Below are positions 1 through 6,033 of a stretch of DNA of 27,296 nt, one piece after another. Where the stretch lies: the IMG/VR virus record IMGVR_UViG_3300020175_000038, positions 1 through 27,296 of that record, one strand, 5' to 3'. This stretch comes from a virus. The translations under genes were made by a program, and so were the position numbers. The first letter of the stretch is position 1, and every line of letters starts with the position of its first letter. The notes beneath the pieces were generated by a model, which worked only from the letters and a program-made list of their open reading frames with translations, made no database searches and was not told the origin of the DNA.

Positions 1-16
1 CCCCTTCTTCTATCAT
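1..16 (-). other. possible start of the next downstream gene, cut by the window edge
   Basis: After the stop of the 174-residue tail gene, the minus strand has an ATG at 14-16 followed by codons for Met-Ile-Glu-Glu-Gly to the window end. No convincing ribosome binding site precedes it, and five codons are too few to judge. It is recorded only because the dense operon makes a following gene likely. Confidence 0.15.
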
Positions 17-29
17 TTTAATAATGTCA

Positions 30-554
30 TTATTCAAATTGATCTATTGTGTATATTTTATACCTAAAAGTCACTGTAGCTTCAAGATATTGAATATCAG
101 CTAACGAAGCATCGAAGTTTAATTCAGTCAATGTTATTGGAAACATATCTTCAAAGTTAATTCGCAAATTTGGATTGTGATGACTTGATAGTATTATCAG
201 CGATCCGTCAGAGTATACATCTCCAGATTTAAATGCTGAAGCGTTGTTCTGGTATGCGGATTGATCAAACGATTCAGGATAACCCAATGATACGAGCCAA
301 TTGTGTATCTCCAAGTAGTTTGTAAGATCTTCATCTACCCTGAATCTGAGACTAAGAGGTTCATATCTGAGTTTGTCGCCTGGGTAGGGCAATGCTACAA
401 ATGGATCTTGAACATCGTATTCCCCTAGCGACAAAGTAGGTAGCGGAGCACTGTATGTGAAGTAATTGATGCCTGGTGTTCTATTCAGAATAAATCTGAA
501 ACCAGTTGGCGACATCAAGTTTTTATTTGTTGGTTGATTGTTTATTGTGCTCAT
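30..554 (-). CDS. tail-tube-fold structural protein (gp19/gp54-like), 174 aa
   Basis: This is a 174-residue protein just downstream of the major capsid gene, with its own late promoter and an AGAGAGG ribosome binding site before the ATG. Residues about 65-90 read P-L-S-L-R-F-R-V-D followed by N-Y-x-x-x-H-x-W-L. This resembles the core strand-helix pattern of T4 tube-fold proteins: the tail tube gp19 and the tube initiator gp54. The C-terminus (about residues 140-170) returns to beta strands, ending in T-V-T-F-R-Y-K, as expected for such a barrel. It is much shorter than gp54 and close in size to gp19, yet a clear gp19 is encoded elsewhere in the window, so this would be a second tube-fold protein. 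The T4-like tail completion gene 3, often placed after gene 23, is an alternative. There is no signal peptide or membrane segment. The fold call is from pattern memory only. Confidence 0.5.
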   Translation of the reverse strand: MSTINNQPTNKNLMSPTGFRFILNRTPGINYFTYSAPLPTLSLGEYDVQDPFVALPYPGDKLRYEPLSLRFRVDEDLTNYLEIHNWLVSLGYPESFDQSAYQNNASAFKSGDVYSDGSLIILSSHHNPNLRINFEDMFPITLTELNFDASLADIQYLEATVTFRYKIYTIDQFE

Positions 555-571
555 AGTAGATACCTCTCTAC

Positions 572-579
572 TATTTATA
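572..579 (-). promoter_or_regulatory. T4-type late promoter for the 174-aa tail gene
   Basis: The minus strand reads TATAAATA here, the T4 late -10 element recognised by RNA polymerase with the phage sigma gp55. It lies 17 bases upstream of the 174-residue gene's ATG, directly downstream of the gp23 terminator. Confidence 0.75.
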
Positions 580-584
580 GAGAT

Positions 585-610
585 AAAAAAAGGGCTCCGA
601 AGAGCCCTTT
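585..610 (-). terminator. strong rho-independent terminator after gp23
   Basis: On the minus strand a 9-base-pair stem (AAAGGGCTC with GAGCCCTTT) closes on a TTCG tetraloop. It continues into a run of T residues. It lies 29 bases past the gp23 stop and ends the capsid transcript just before the next late promoter. Confidence 0.88.
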
Positions 611-638
611 GAAATTGTCCCTTTGGGGATTCTTTTTA

Positions 639-2039
639 TTACATCAGGTTGGATACTGCAACCAATCTGTAGTATACGTTCTTATCAGCAAATGCGATAG
701 AACCATTACCAGCAGTAGCACCCTTAGCAAATGGATTGGCGACCATGCCGTAACGAGTCTTAAAGCCGATCTTGGGCTGGAAAGTATTCTCACCAACCGC
801 ACGTACCATTTGTAGAGGTACATAAGGACAGTAGAAAAGACCAGCATCAAATGCGCTAGAGCCTTTGTAACCTATAGTCATGTACTGGTTACCGGAAGCA
901 CTTGAGAAGTAAGGATCGATGTATACTCGGATACGACCGTTCAATACACCTGCAAAAGTGTTACCAGTGTCATCTACGTTAAGACTAGTAGATAGAGCAG
1001 GAGTGTAATCCAGAACACCTGCCATCTGAAGAGCAGAAGCTACGTCAGAAGAACAGATCAGGATGTTACCCTTACCACGCCTTGTGTCCTTGGCGATCTG
1101 GTTTGCTTCACGCTCGATCTGGAAGATCATGCCTTTGAAACGCTCAACTGACCAACGGCCGTTTGAGTCAACGTCAAGGTTAAAGGTACCAGCTGAAGCA
1201 GTATTATCTTGAGCACCTGCAGTAGCTGTGTAGTTAATAGTACGAACAACTTCTCGGTTGATTTCCGCAAGGATCTCAGCTGAGAGGATGTTAGAAAGTT
1301 CGGTTTCAGCATCAAGGCCGTGAACAGCTTTAAGGTCCTGAGCAAGTTCCATTGTGTACTCGGCCTTCAGAGCACGTGAAACAGCTGTTACAGAAACTTT
1401 CTCAATTGAGAATGCCATCTGCTGGAATGCATTGTTGTCTGCATCACCTAAGCCTTCAGCCTGAGTTGTAGACATACCAGCAGCAACGGTATAACCGTTA
1501 GCAGATGCACGAGCTGTGGGATCAGTACCAGTCTGGCCAGTAGTTACACCATCACCGGTAGACTCATCTCGGGCAAAGCCTGAAAGAGTGTTACCAGCAG
1601 CTGACTTCGAGAAGTCAGTATCAGCTTCGTTGTAAAGAGCTTCTGTGCCTGACTGATTGTTGAAACGTGCACGCATTGCAAAGATCAGTCCAGTAGGACC
1701 AGTCATTGGCTGTACGCCTGCGATGTCGTAAGCAATCAGATTAGGCATGGAACGGCGAACCAGTGAAATAAGAACTGGGTCAAAAATATCTACATTACCG
1801 GATGGTGATGAAGATGGTGCAGCAGAACCACCCATGGCGTTGGTGGGGCTTGCCTCTCCCAGAAGGGTAGGCATTTGATAACCACCAGAACCTTGAGCAT
1901 CCTCACGTGAGGCACGCTGCTGGTTTTCTAGCAAAGTAGCGGTAACGGACTTTCGATGAGCATCTTTAATCTCGGGAAGATCGGCATGCTCAAGAACCGG
2001 TGTCCACTTCTCGACTAGTTCTTCAGATACGTATTGCAT
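639..2039 (-). CDS. gp23: major capsid protein gp23 (precursor)
   Basis: This is the 466-residue hexameric capsid subunit of T4-like heads. The N-terminus (MQYVSEELVEKWTPVLEH) and the block F-D-P-V-L-I-S-L-V-R-R-S-M-P-N-L-I-A-Y-D (about 86-106) are the conserved gp23 signature, followed by Q-P-M-T-G-P-T-G-L-I-F-A-M-R. A gp21-type cleavage site L-G-E, with cleavage after Glu62, removes an acidic/basic N-terminal delta piece. In T4 the equivalent cut is after residue 65. The region at 63-82 is Ser/Gly/Pro rich. The C-terminus carries the conserved G-F-K-T-R-Y-G-M-V-A-N-P-F. The gene has its own late promoter and a strong AAGGAGAG ribosome binding site. It follows scaffold gp22, as in T4, and ends at a strong terminator, which fits very high expression. 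Identity is certain at family level. Confidence 0.97.
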   Translation of the reverse strand: MQYVSEELVEKWTPVLEHADLPEIKDAHRKSVTATLLENQQRASREDAQGSGGYQMPTLLGEASPTNAMGGSAAPSSSPSGNVDIFDPVLISLVRRSMPNLIAYDIAGVQPMTGPTGLIFAMRARFNNQSGTEALYNEADTDFSKSAAGNTLSGFARDESTGDGVTTGQTGTDPTARASANGYTVAAGMSTTQAEGLGDADNNAFQQMAFSIEKVSVTAVSRALKAEYTMELAQDLKAVHGLDAETELSNILSAEILAEINREVVRTINYTATAGAQDNTASAGTFNLDVDSNGRWSVERFKGMIFQIEREANQIAKDTRRGKGNILICSSDVASALQMAGVLDYTPALSTSLNVDDTGNTFAGVLNGRIRVYIDPYFSSASGNQYMTIGYKGSSAFDAGLFYCPYVPLQMVRAVGENTFQPKIGFKTRYGMVANPFAKGATAGNGSIAFADKNVYYRLVAVSNLM

Positions 2040-2071
2040 TTTGTCTCTCCTTTAACGGTTTCGATCTGTAT

Positions 2072-2079
2072 TATTTATA
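2072..2079 (-). promoter_or_regulatory. late promoter for gp23
   Basis: The minus strand reads TATAAATA 32 bases upstream of the gp23 ATG, in the short gap after gp22. It is a perfect match to the T4 late element. Confidence 0.85.
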
Positions 2080-2084
2080 ATTAA

Positions 2085-3212
2085 TTACTTTTTCAGTGTT
2101 CTTGAAATAGTACTGACATAGGCCGACATTTCCGGGTTGCCTGAGAACGATGGTTTAGCTTCTTCCTCTAGTGGCTCCGAGTCATCAAAATCACTTACAG
2201 CCGTCTTTGACTCATCAGTATTGCTGAAATAACATTCCTTCAGAGTATCGAGCTTGCGGACATAACTGTCCTCATCAATAAAATCAACGCCCTCAGCTAA
2301 CTCTTTGAACTTCTCTTTTTGAGTTTCGGTGAGAGATTCAGAAGCCTCAGCAACAAGCTCAGCCTTCACGAATTCTACAATATCTGCCTTCATGGTGACG
2401 TTCTTCTCCATCTCTTCATTGAGTTTGGTTTCTAGTTCGTCAGCACGCAAAGCTAGTTCTTCTATAACATCTACCTTGTCATCAGGAATTTCAATGTAGT
2501 GTTCAGTGAACAGCTCTTTAAGGCCATTAATAAAACTTTCTGTAATATCAGACTTGATACCAGCTTCTACAGCTAGCTGGTTTTCTTCCATCCAGTTTTC
2601 TACAACGTAGTCGAGATACTGGTCAAGATGAGCTACAGTTTCTTCTTTCAATTTTGCTTTTTCAGCTTCGATCTCTGAATCGATTTCAACAACATATTTT
2701 TCAAGCTGCTCATTAACCTTGGATACTACAGCAGCTTCAAATACAGTTGTTGCCTTTTCTTTAAATTCTTCAGTAAGATTGTCGTCACCAGCAAACAAAG
2801 CGGCAACGTCTTCTTCAACGTTAATTTCTTCAGCTGATACTTTGTGACCAGCGCGAACAACTTCGACAGCTTCTTCTTCAGACACGCTAATTTCTTCCTG
2901 AGTGTCTAGAGCGTCAATGGCACGGTCAAATGAACTCGTGAGATCTTCTTTTCTCATTCCATTCATCCGTTCAACCATAGCCTGAATCATGCTCATTTTG
3001 GTTGCTTCTTTAACTGGCTTAGCCTGACCTTCAGGCTTGACAGCAGTAGGAGCATCCTCAGGATCGTCTTCTGCTTTCTTAGATTTGCCAGGAGCTTTTG
3101 CTGTTTTAGCAACAGGCTCTGGCACAGATGATGGATCACCATAAGATGCTTTGAACTCATCTAACTGCTCGTCAGTGAGATCTTCTTTCATCTCTAGTTC
3201 TTTGTCAGACAT
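2085..3212 (-). CDS. gp22: prohead core scaffold protein gp22
   Basis: This 375-residue protein is very acidic and rich in Glu, Asp, Ala and Lys, with long predicted helices and coiled coil (about 140-310). This is the composition of the T4 internal scaffold gp22, which fills the prohead and is then digested by protease gp21. A low-complexity Ala/Pro/Lys segment lies at about 30-72. The conserved-looking C-terminal tail ends near S-G-N-P-E-M-S-A-Y-V-S-T-I-S-R-T-L. It sits between protease gp21 and capsid gp23, the invariant T4 position, with its own late promoter and an AAAGGAG ribosome binding site. It is longer than T4 gp22 (about 269 aa), which is usual in marine relatives. Sequence conservation in this family is low, so the call rests on position and composition as much as on similarity. 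Confidence 0.92.
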   Translation of the reverse strand: MSDKELEMKEDLTDEQLDEFKASYGDPSSVPEPVAKTAKAPGKSKKAEDDPEDAPTAVKPEGQAKPVKEATKMSMIQAMVERMNGMRKEDLTSSFDRAIDALDTQEEISVSEEEAVEVVRAGHKVSAEEINVEEDVAALFAGDDNLTEEFKEKATTVFEAAVVSKVNEQLEKYVVEIDSEIEAEKAKLKEETVAHLDQYLDYVVENWMEENQLAVEAGIKSDITESFINGLKELFTEHYIEIPDDKVDVIEELALRADELETKLNEEMEKNVTMKADIVEFVKAELVAEASESLTETQKEKFKELAEGVDFIDEDSYVRKLDTLKECYFSNTDESKTAVSDFDDSEPLEEEAKPSFSGNPEMSAYVSTISRTLKK

Positions 3213-3246
3213 TGCATTTCTCCTTTATGGATTTTTTTATTTTTAA

Positions 3247-3254
3247 TATTTATA
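3247..3254 (-). promoter_or_regulatory. late promoter for gp22
   Basis: The minus strand reads TATAAATA 34 bases upstream of the gp22 ATG. It overlaps nothing coding and lies in the 45-base gap after gp21. Confidence 0.8.
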
Positions 3255-3257
3255 AAT

Positions 3258-3902
3258 TTAAAGTTTTGAGATGAAGTCCTCAAAAATCTCCAGCTTCGAT
3301 GCCGTTAAATCTTTGGATGAGGTCTTTTCTATTTTTTCTTTATAATCATCAATTGTAGCTTCACGAATAATTCCATTGTCCCATACCCATTCTTTACCTT
3401 CCATGATACCTTCAACAAAAGCATCTGGGGCTGATGGATCAGCAACAATATCAGCTGCAGTAGCTAGGAAGAAATCATTTTGTACTTCCGCAGCTCCATT
3501 CCTTTCTTTGAGTGAACCCATGCCTCGTGACGAAACACCAATAGTGGCTCCCTCGTTCATCAAATTCTTTACAATATTGCCCATTGGGGTATCCATTATC
3601 TTTGCTTTACCAACAAAGTTGTTACCGTCCTGCTTGAGTTCTTGAATCATGTGCGAAACACGATCGAGATTGATTGTAGGACCTGCTGGATGGCCAAGCT
3701 CCCCAAATGCTCGCTTACGATCAATGTATTCCTTATTATATCTAGTTACTTCTTTCTGAAGCACTTCTATGGGATACATACGACCATTCTTATTCTTTAG
3801 GTTGCCCTGCATGAACACACCTTTAATATAATGGTTTTTTGTGCCACCATTATCTTCTGAGAGGTATTCTAAATCTTCGTTTATTTCGCATATGAGTTTC
3901 AT
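3258..3902 (-). CDS. gp21: prohead core protease gp21
   Basis: This is a 214-residue serine protease that processes prohead proteins at (L/I)-x-E sites before DNA packaging. The T4 gp21 family signature is clear. The conserved substrate-side block is N-K-N-G-R-M-Y-P (37-44). G-E-L-G-H-P gives the probable catalytic His71. I-G-V-S-S-R-G gives the nucleophile Ser124 or Ser125. D-I-V-A-D-P-S-A-P-D (151-160) carries conserved aspartates. The length matches T4 (212 aa). It starts with ATG two bases after the stop of the upstream 87-residue gene, so it is probably translated by coupling. Likely substrates encoded in this window are gp22, gp23, gp67 and gp68. Family identity is very safe; the exact triad assignment is by analogy. 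Confidence 0.96.
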   Translation of the reverse strand: MKLICEINEDLEYLSEDNGGTKNHYIKGVFMQGNLKNKNGRMYPIEVLQKEVTRYNKEYIDRKRAFGELGHPAGPTINLDRVSHMIQELKQDGNNFVGKAKIMDTPMGNIVKNLMNEGATIGVSSRGMGSLKERNGAAEVQNDFFLATAADIVADPSAPDAFVEGIMEGKEWVWDNGIIREATIDDYKEKIEKTSSKDLTASKLEIFEDFISKL

Positions 3903-3903
3903 T

Positions 3904-4167
3904 TTAGTATCTCGCGACTGGCGTTGCTTTTACTGATGCTGTTGCTATTATTGTATCTGTAGGTTCTTTAACTATAATCTCTGTTGCACCTGCTTCAATA
4001 ACAACTGAGCCTGAAGTACCACCACCATTAACTGGATGTAATGTGTTTGCTACGGTAACAGTAGCTTCAGCTGCTGCTGTATTTACTACTCTAACCATTG
4101 TAGCATTACCACAGTTATTAGCTGTTAACAAATCAGCCGAGTCACCTAAAAGTTTAATCGTTGCCAT
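3904..4167 (-). CDS. small conserved virion-associated protein, 87 aa
   Basis: The protein begins M-A-T-I-K-L-L-G-D-S-A-D-L. It is nearly all alternating beta-type sequence rich in Thr, Val and Ala, with few charges, compatible with a small beta sandwich. I chose the ATG at 4165-4167 because it has a very strong ribosome binding site (GAGGAGAGGACAG) directly upstream. The reading frame stays open to a TTG at 4182, inside the preceding gene, but that start has no comparable site. The start overlaps the gp68-like stop by 14 bases. Proteins of this size and composition next to gp21 are common in marine T4-like phages. Their role is not known to me; a head decoration or other capsid-associated protein is a guess from location. 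Confidence 0.7.
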   Translation of the reverse strand: MATIKLLGDSADLLTANNCGNATMVRVVNTAAAEATVTVANTLHPVNGGGTSGSVVIEAGATEIIVKEPTDTIIATASVKATPVARY

Positions 4168-4570
4168 CTGTCCTCTCCTCAATGAAAGAAGAGAAGCTCT
4201 CCTTAATCTTTGAAGAACCTTGCATCACAGCAGCCTTTTCGCCACCACGAGAATATTGCTTAGGCTCTTTGTATTCTGAACCGCCAGCATTGACATCTGA
4301 TGTACCCTGCTTGACAGGAGCTGTTTCTCCGGCAGCTTGCTTCTTACCACCTTGATGTTCTTCGGGATTACCCTTTTCCACATTTCCAGTAAACTGAGCA
4401 TCTGTAGCTACGGGATGTTTTACTTTAGATACCATATGCATGTTAGCAAAATCTTCTTCGCCTTTAGAGCGAGGCTTGTAACCCTTGACTTCATCATCAG
4501 TATCTTTTTCAGGTTTATTGTCCTGAGCCGGAGCTCCTGGCGCTTCGAAAAGTTGTTTAAACGTCTTCAT
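4154..4570 (-). CDS. gp68: prohead core protein, gp68-like
   Basis: This is a 138-residue highly charged, Gly/Lys/Glu-rich protein with little predicted fold. It begins M-K-T-F-K-Q-L-F-E-A-P. The L-F-E at residues 7-9 matches the gp21 cleavage consensus, so the N-terminal peptide may be removed during maturation. Position is the main evidence: it lies between the gp67-like gene and protease gp21, exactly where T4 gene 68 (minor prohead core protein) lies. It overlaps the preceding gp67-like gene by 14 bases in another frame. A GAGG ribosome binding site precedes the ATG. The sequence itself has diverged too far for a firm assignment by eye, so the gp68 name is positional. Confidence 0.65.
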   Translation of the reverse strand: MKTFKQLFEAPGAPAQDNKPEKDTDDEVKGYKPRSKGEEDFANMHMVSKVKHPVATDAQFTGNVEKGNPEEHQGGKKQAAGETAPVKQGTSDVNAGGSEYKEPKQYSRGGEKAAVMQGSSKIKESFSSFIEERTDGND

Positions 4571-4760
4571 TGGAAACCTCTTGTTCTTCTTGATCGTCTG
4601 CTATTTCAGGTTCATTAAGAAATGACTGGGCTACAGCAACTTTCTCAACACCAATACGTTCTCTCAATCTGTCGCTCAACAAATCGCTTATTGCATCTTG
4701 AAAGTTAGACGCATTGTTATTAAATACTGCGTCGACGGCATCACCTGTTGTATAAGCCAT
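4557..4760 (-). CDS. gp67: prohead core protein, gp67-like
   Basis: This 67-residue acidic protein is the first gene of the head-assembly transcript, with a late promoter and an AAGGAG ribosome binding site. Residues about 23-50 (A-I-S-D-L-L-S-D-R-L-R-E-R-I, then E-K-V-A-V-A-Q-S) form an amphipathic helix. Together with an acidic tail ending in Glu/Asp repeats, this is typical of T4 gp67, the small core protein cut into internal peptides. L-N-E and other E-containing sites could be cut by gp21. T4 gp67 is 80 aa, so the size fits. The call combines the helix motif with the conserved order 67-68-21-22-23. Confidence 0.75.
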   Translation of the reverse strand: MAYTTGDAVDAVFNNNASNFQDAISDLLSDRLRERIGVEKVAVAQSFLNEPEIADDQEEQEVSNEDV

Positions 4761-4781
4761 AGTTGTACTCCTTTTTCATAT

Positions 4782-4789
4782 TATTTATA
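4782..4789 (-). promoter_or_regulatory. late promoter for the gp67-68-21 unit
   Basis: The minus strand reads TATAAATA 21 bases upstream of the gp67-like ATG. It restarts transcription of head genes immediately after the accessory fibre/oxygenase block. Confidence 0.82.
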
Positions 4790-4803
4790 AGAAACAAATT
4801 CTT

Positions 4804-5490
4804 TCACGAGATATTTTTCTTGGGGCCCGTAGTAGTTCCAAGTCTTTCCCTGTTTTTGTCTTTATTTTTTTTAACTTCCTTCAGTTGATCTTCTTTTATT
4901 TTGTTCCAGACAGCTTCGCTTTTGTGGGACAGATTTTTTCTACGATCATATTTTAAATCTTTATAAGGACCATTAGCATCTACGTAATGCATGAAAACTT
5001 GTGTTTGCCACACACCAGTATATTCTTCACGCCAGTGGCAAAGTTGATTTCCTCTATATAGAACCATATCTCCAGGTTCTATAATTGCTTCTATACCCTC
5101 CTCTTTGTTTTTATCTTCTTGAAGATATATTGGCCAGATGTCGGATTTTTTGTTATATCCAAGAGTCATTGTAGTTGATATTTGACAGGAGGAACGATCA
5201 CGATGTCTCAACAATATTTCGCCCCCCTCGTACAATCTAGCATATGTGTATGCTGGAAGAAGATCTATTCCAATTTGTTGAGAAAGAGGTACGGTCAATC
5301 TCTCCAACAGTTCGTCGAAAAATGGATCGCCATACACAGCGTGGGATTTGGGGCACTGATCATCTGATATCAGAATACCTTCTTTTTTTCTTTTGAAAAG
5401 ATTGTCTGATAATTTTTTTGCTTCTTCTTTTGTAATGACGTTGGAAAAATAAGCGTACTTATTCTCTTGAAAAAATTGTTTTATGCTCAT
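4804..5490 (-). CDS. 2-oxoglutarate/Fe(II)-dependent oxygenase, prolyl-hydroxylase-like, 228 aa
   Basis: A non-haem Fe(II) oxygenase of the double-stranded beta-helix fold is predicted. The iron ligands visible are the H-R-D triad part (His96, Asp98) in L-L-R-H-R-D-R-S-S-C-Q-I-S and the distal His152 in Q-L-C-H-W. The 2-oxoglutarate-binding basic residue is not in the usual place, ten residues after the distal His. Arg154 or a Gln may substitute, or the family binds the co-substrate differently. The protein is a close paralogue of the N-terminal half of the 437-residue oxygenase encoded just upstream (shared L-L-P-x-Y-T-Y-A-R-L-Y and H-Y-V-D-A-N-G-P). A Lys/Arg-rich tail (about 197-228) is unique to this copy. 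The start has no clear ribosome binding site. The substrate is unknown; phage fibre prolines or lysines, nucleic acid and host proteins are all possible. Confidence 0.8.
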   Translation of the reverse strand: MSIKQFFQENKYAYFSNVITKEEAKKLSDNLFKRKKEGILISDDQCPKSHAVYGDPFFDELLERLTVPLSQQIGIDLLPAYTYARLYEGGEILLRHRDRSSCQISTTMTLGYNKKSDIWPIYLQEDKNKEEGIEAIIEPGDMVLYRGNQLCHWREEYTGVWQTQVFMHYVDANGPYKDLKYDRRKNLSHKSEAVWNKIKEDQLKEVKKNKDKNRERLGTTTGPKKNIS

Positions 5491-5501
5491 AATGAAAATT
5501 T

Positions 5502-5672
5502 TTAGCTTTGAAATCCAAAGGCTCCCTCACCTTTTCTGTTTCCTCTAGCTACTGATAGATCTCCAACGTCGGTTGGGTCACCCCCTGAAGCGTAAGAAAA
5601 TTTCTGAATATTGTTTCCTGCAGGCAACATGTCATCTGGCCACGGTGGCCAGATGGCATACTGCAATCTCAT
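5502..5672 (-). CDS. unknown small protein, 56 aa
   Basis: I do not recognise this protein. Its N-terminus is aromatic and Pro/Trp rich (Y-A-I-W-P-P-W-P-D-D-M-L-P) and its C-terminus is Gly/Arg rich. I placed the start at the ATG of 5670-5672, one base after the preceding stop. The frame stays open further upstream, but that would overlap the neighbouring gene by 59 bases. No Shine-Dalgarno match precedes the ATG, so expression probably depends on coupling with the upstream 115-residue gene. It lies between two oxygenase paralogues. A virion or oxygenase-accessory role cannot be told from sequence. Confidence 0.5.
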   Translation of the reverse strand: MRLQYAIWPPWPDDMLPAGNNIQKFSYASGGDPTDVGDLSVARGNRKGEGAFGFQS

Positions 5673-5673
5673 T

Positions 5674-6021
5674 TTAATGACTAGCTGTAAACGAATCCCA
5701 CCAGTCACCAGCTTCAGTAGCAACTTCTTCATTAGTCATGTTTACTCGTTCTGCATCTGGATTAGTTGCATCGGCACCATCAGCAACCCTTGTGAAAGGT
5801 GTAGTTGCATGAATGCCCTGCTGTCTTGTAATAAAGTCAGCACGCGAAAGTTCAGTTACAGTATCAGGAATCCAATGTTCCCTATCTGCTTCTGCTGCTA
5901 CCCAACCAACCATTGAATGGTTAGCACTATTTCCCCAATAGCCACCATCTTCGACCCAATCAGGAGCTTGCTTCTGACCGCGGGGACCTACTCTGTGAAG
6001 TTTATACTCTATAATTGGCAT
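5674..6021 (-). CDS. unknown conserved-looking phage protein, 115 aa
   Basis: This is a soluble 115-residue protein with a strong AGGAGAAA ribosome binding site at ATG 6021. It is Trp rich. An N-terminal part starts M-P-I-I-E-Y-K. A middle block W-I-P-D-T-V-T-E-L-S-R-A-D-F-I-T-R-Q-Q (about 51-69) and an acidic C-terminal helix, M-T-N-E-E-V-A-T-E-A-G-D-W-W (about 95-108), follow. That arrangement is reminiscent of small proteins found beside virion genes in marine T4-like phages, but I cannot name a family or function. It sits between the two 2-oxoglutarate oxygenase genes and is followed by the 56-residue gene. No catalytic motif, membrane segment or signal peptide is visible. Confidence 0.7.
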   Translation of the reverse strand: MPIIEYKLHRVGPRGQKQAPDWVEDGGYWGNSANHSMVGWVAAEADREHWIPDTVTELSRADFITRQQGIHATTPFTRVADGADATNPDAERVNMTNEEVATEAGDWWDSFTASH

Positions 6022-6033
6022 TTTTGATTTCTC

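Noticed and set aside
534-815. 93-residue plus-strand frame across the gp23 terminator
   Set aside because: It runs against the operon through a late promoter, a terminator and the gp23 3' end, with no support as a gene.
5673-5732. Longer 76-residue version of the 56-residue unknown gene
   Set aside because: It would overlap the 115-residue gene by 59 bases. The added Lys/Leu stretch is the shadow of that gene, and the ATG at 5672 sits just after its stop.
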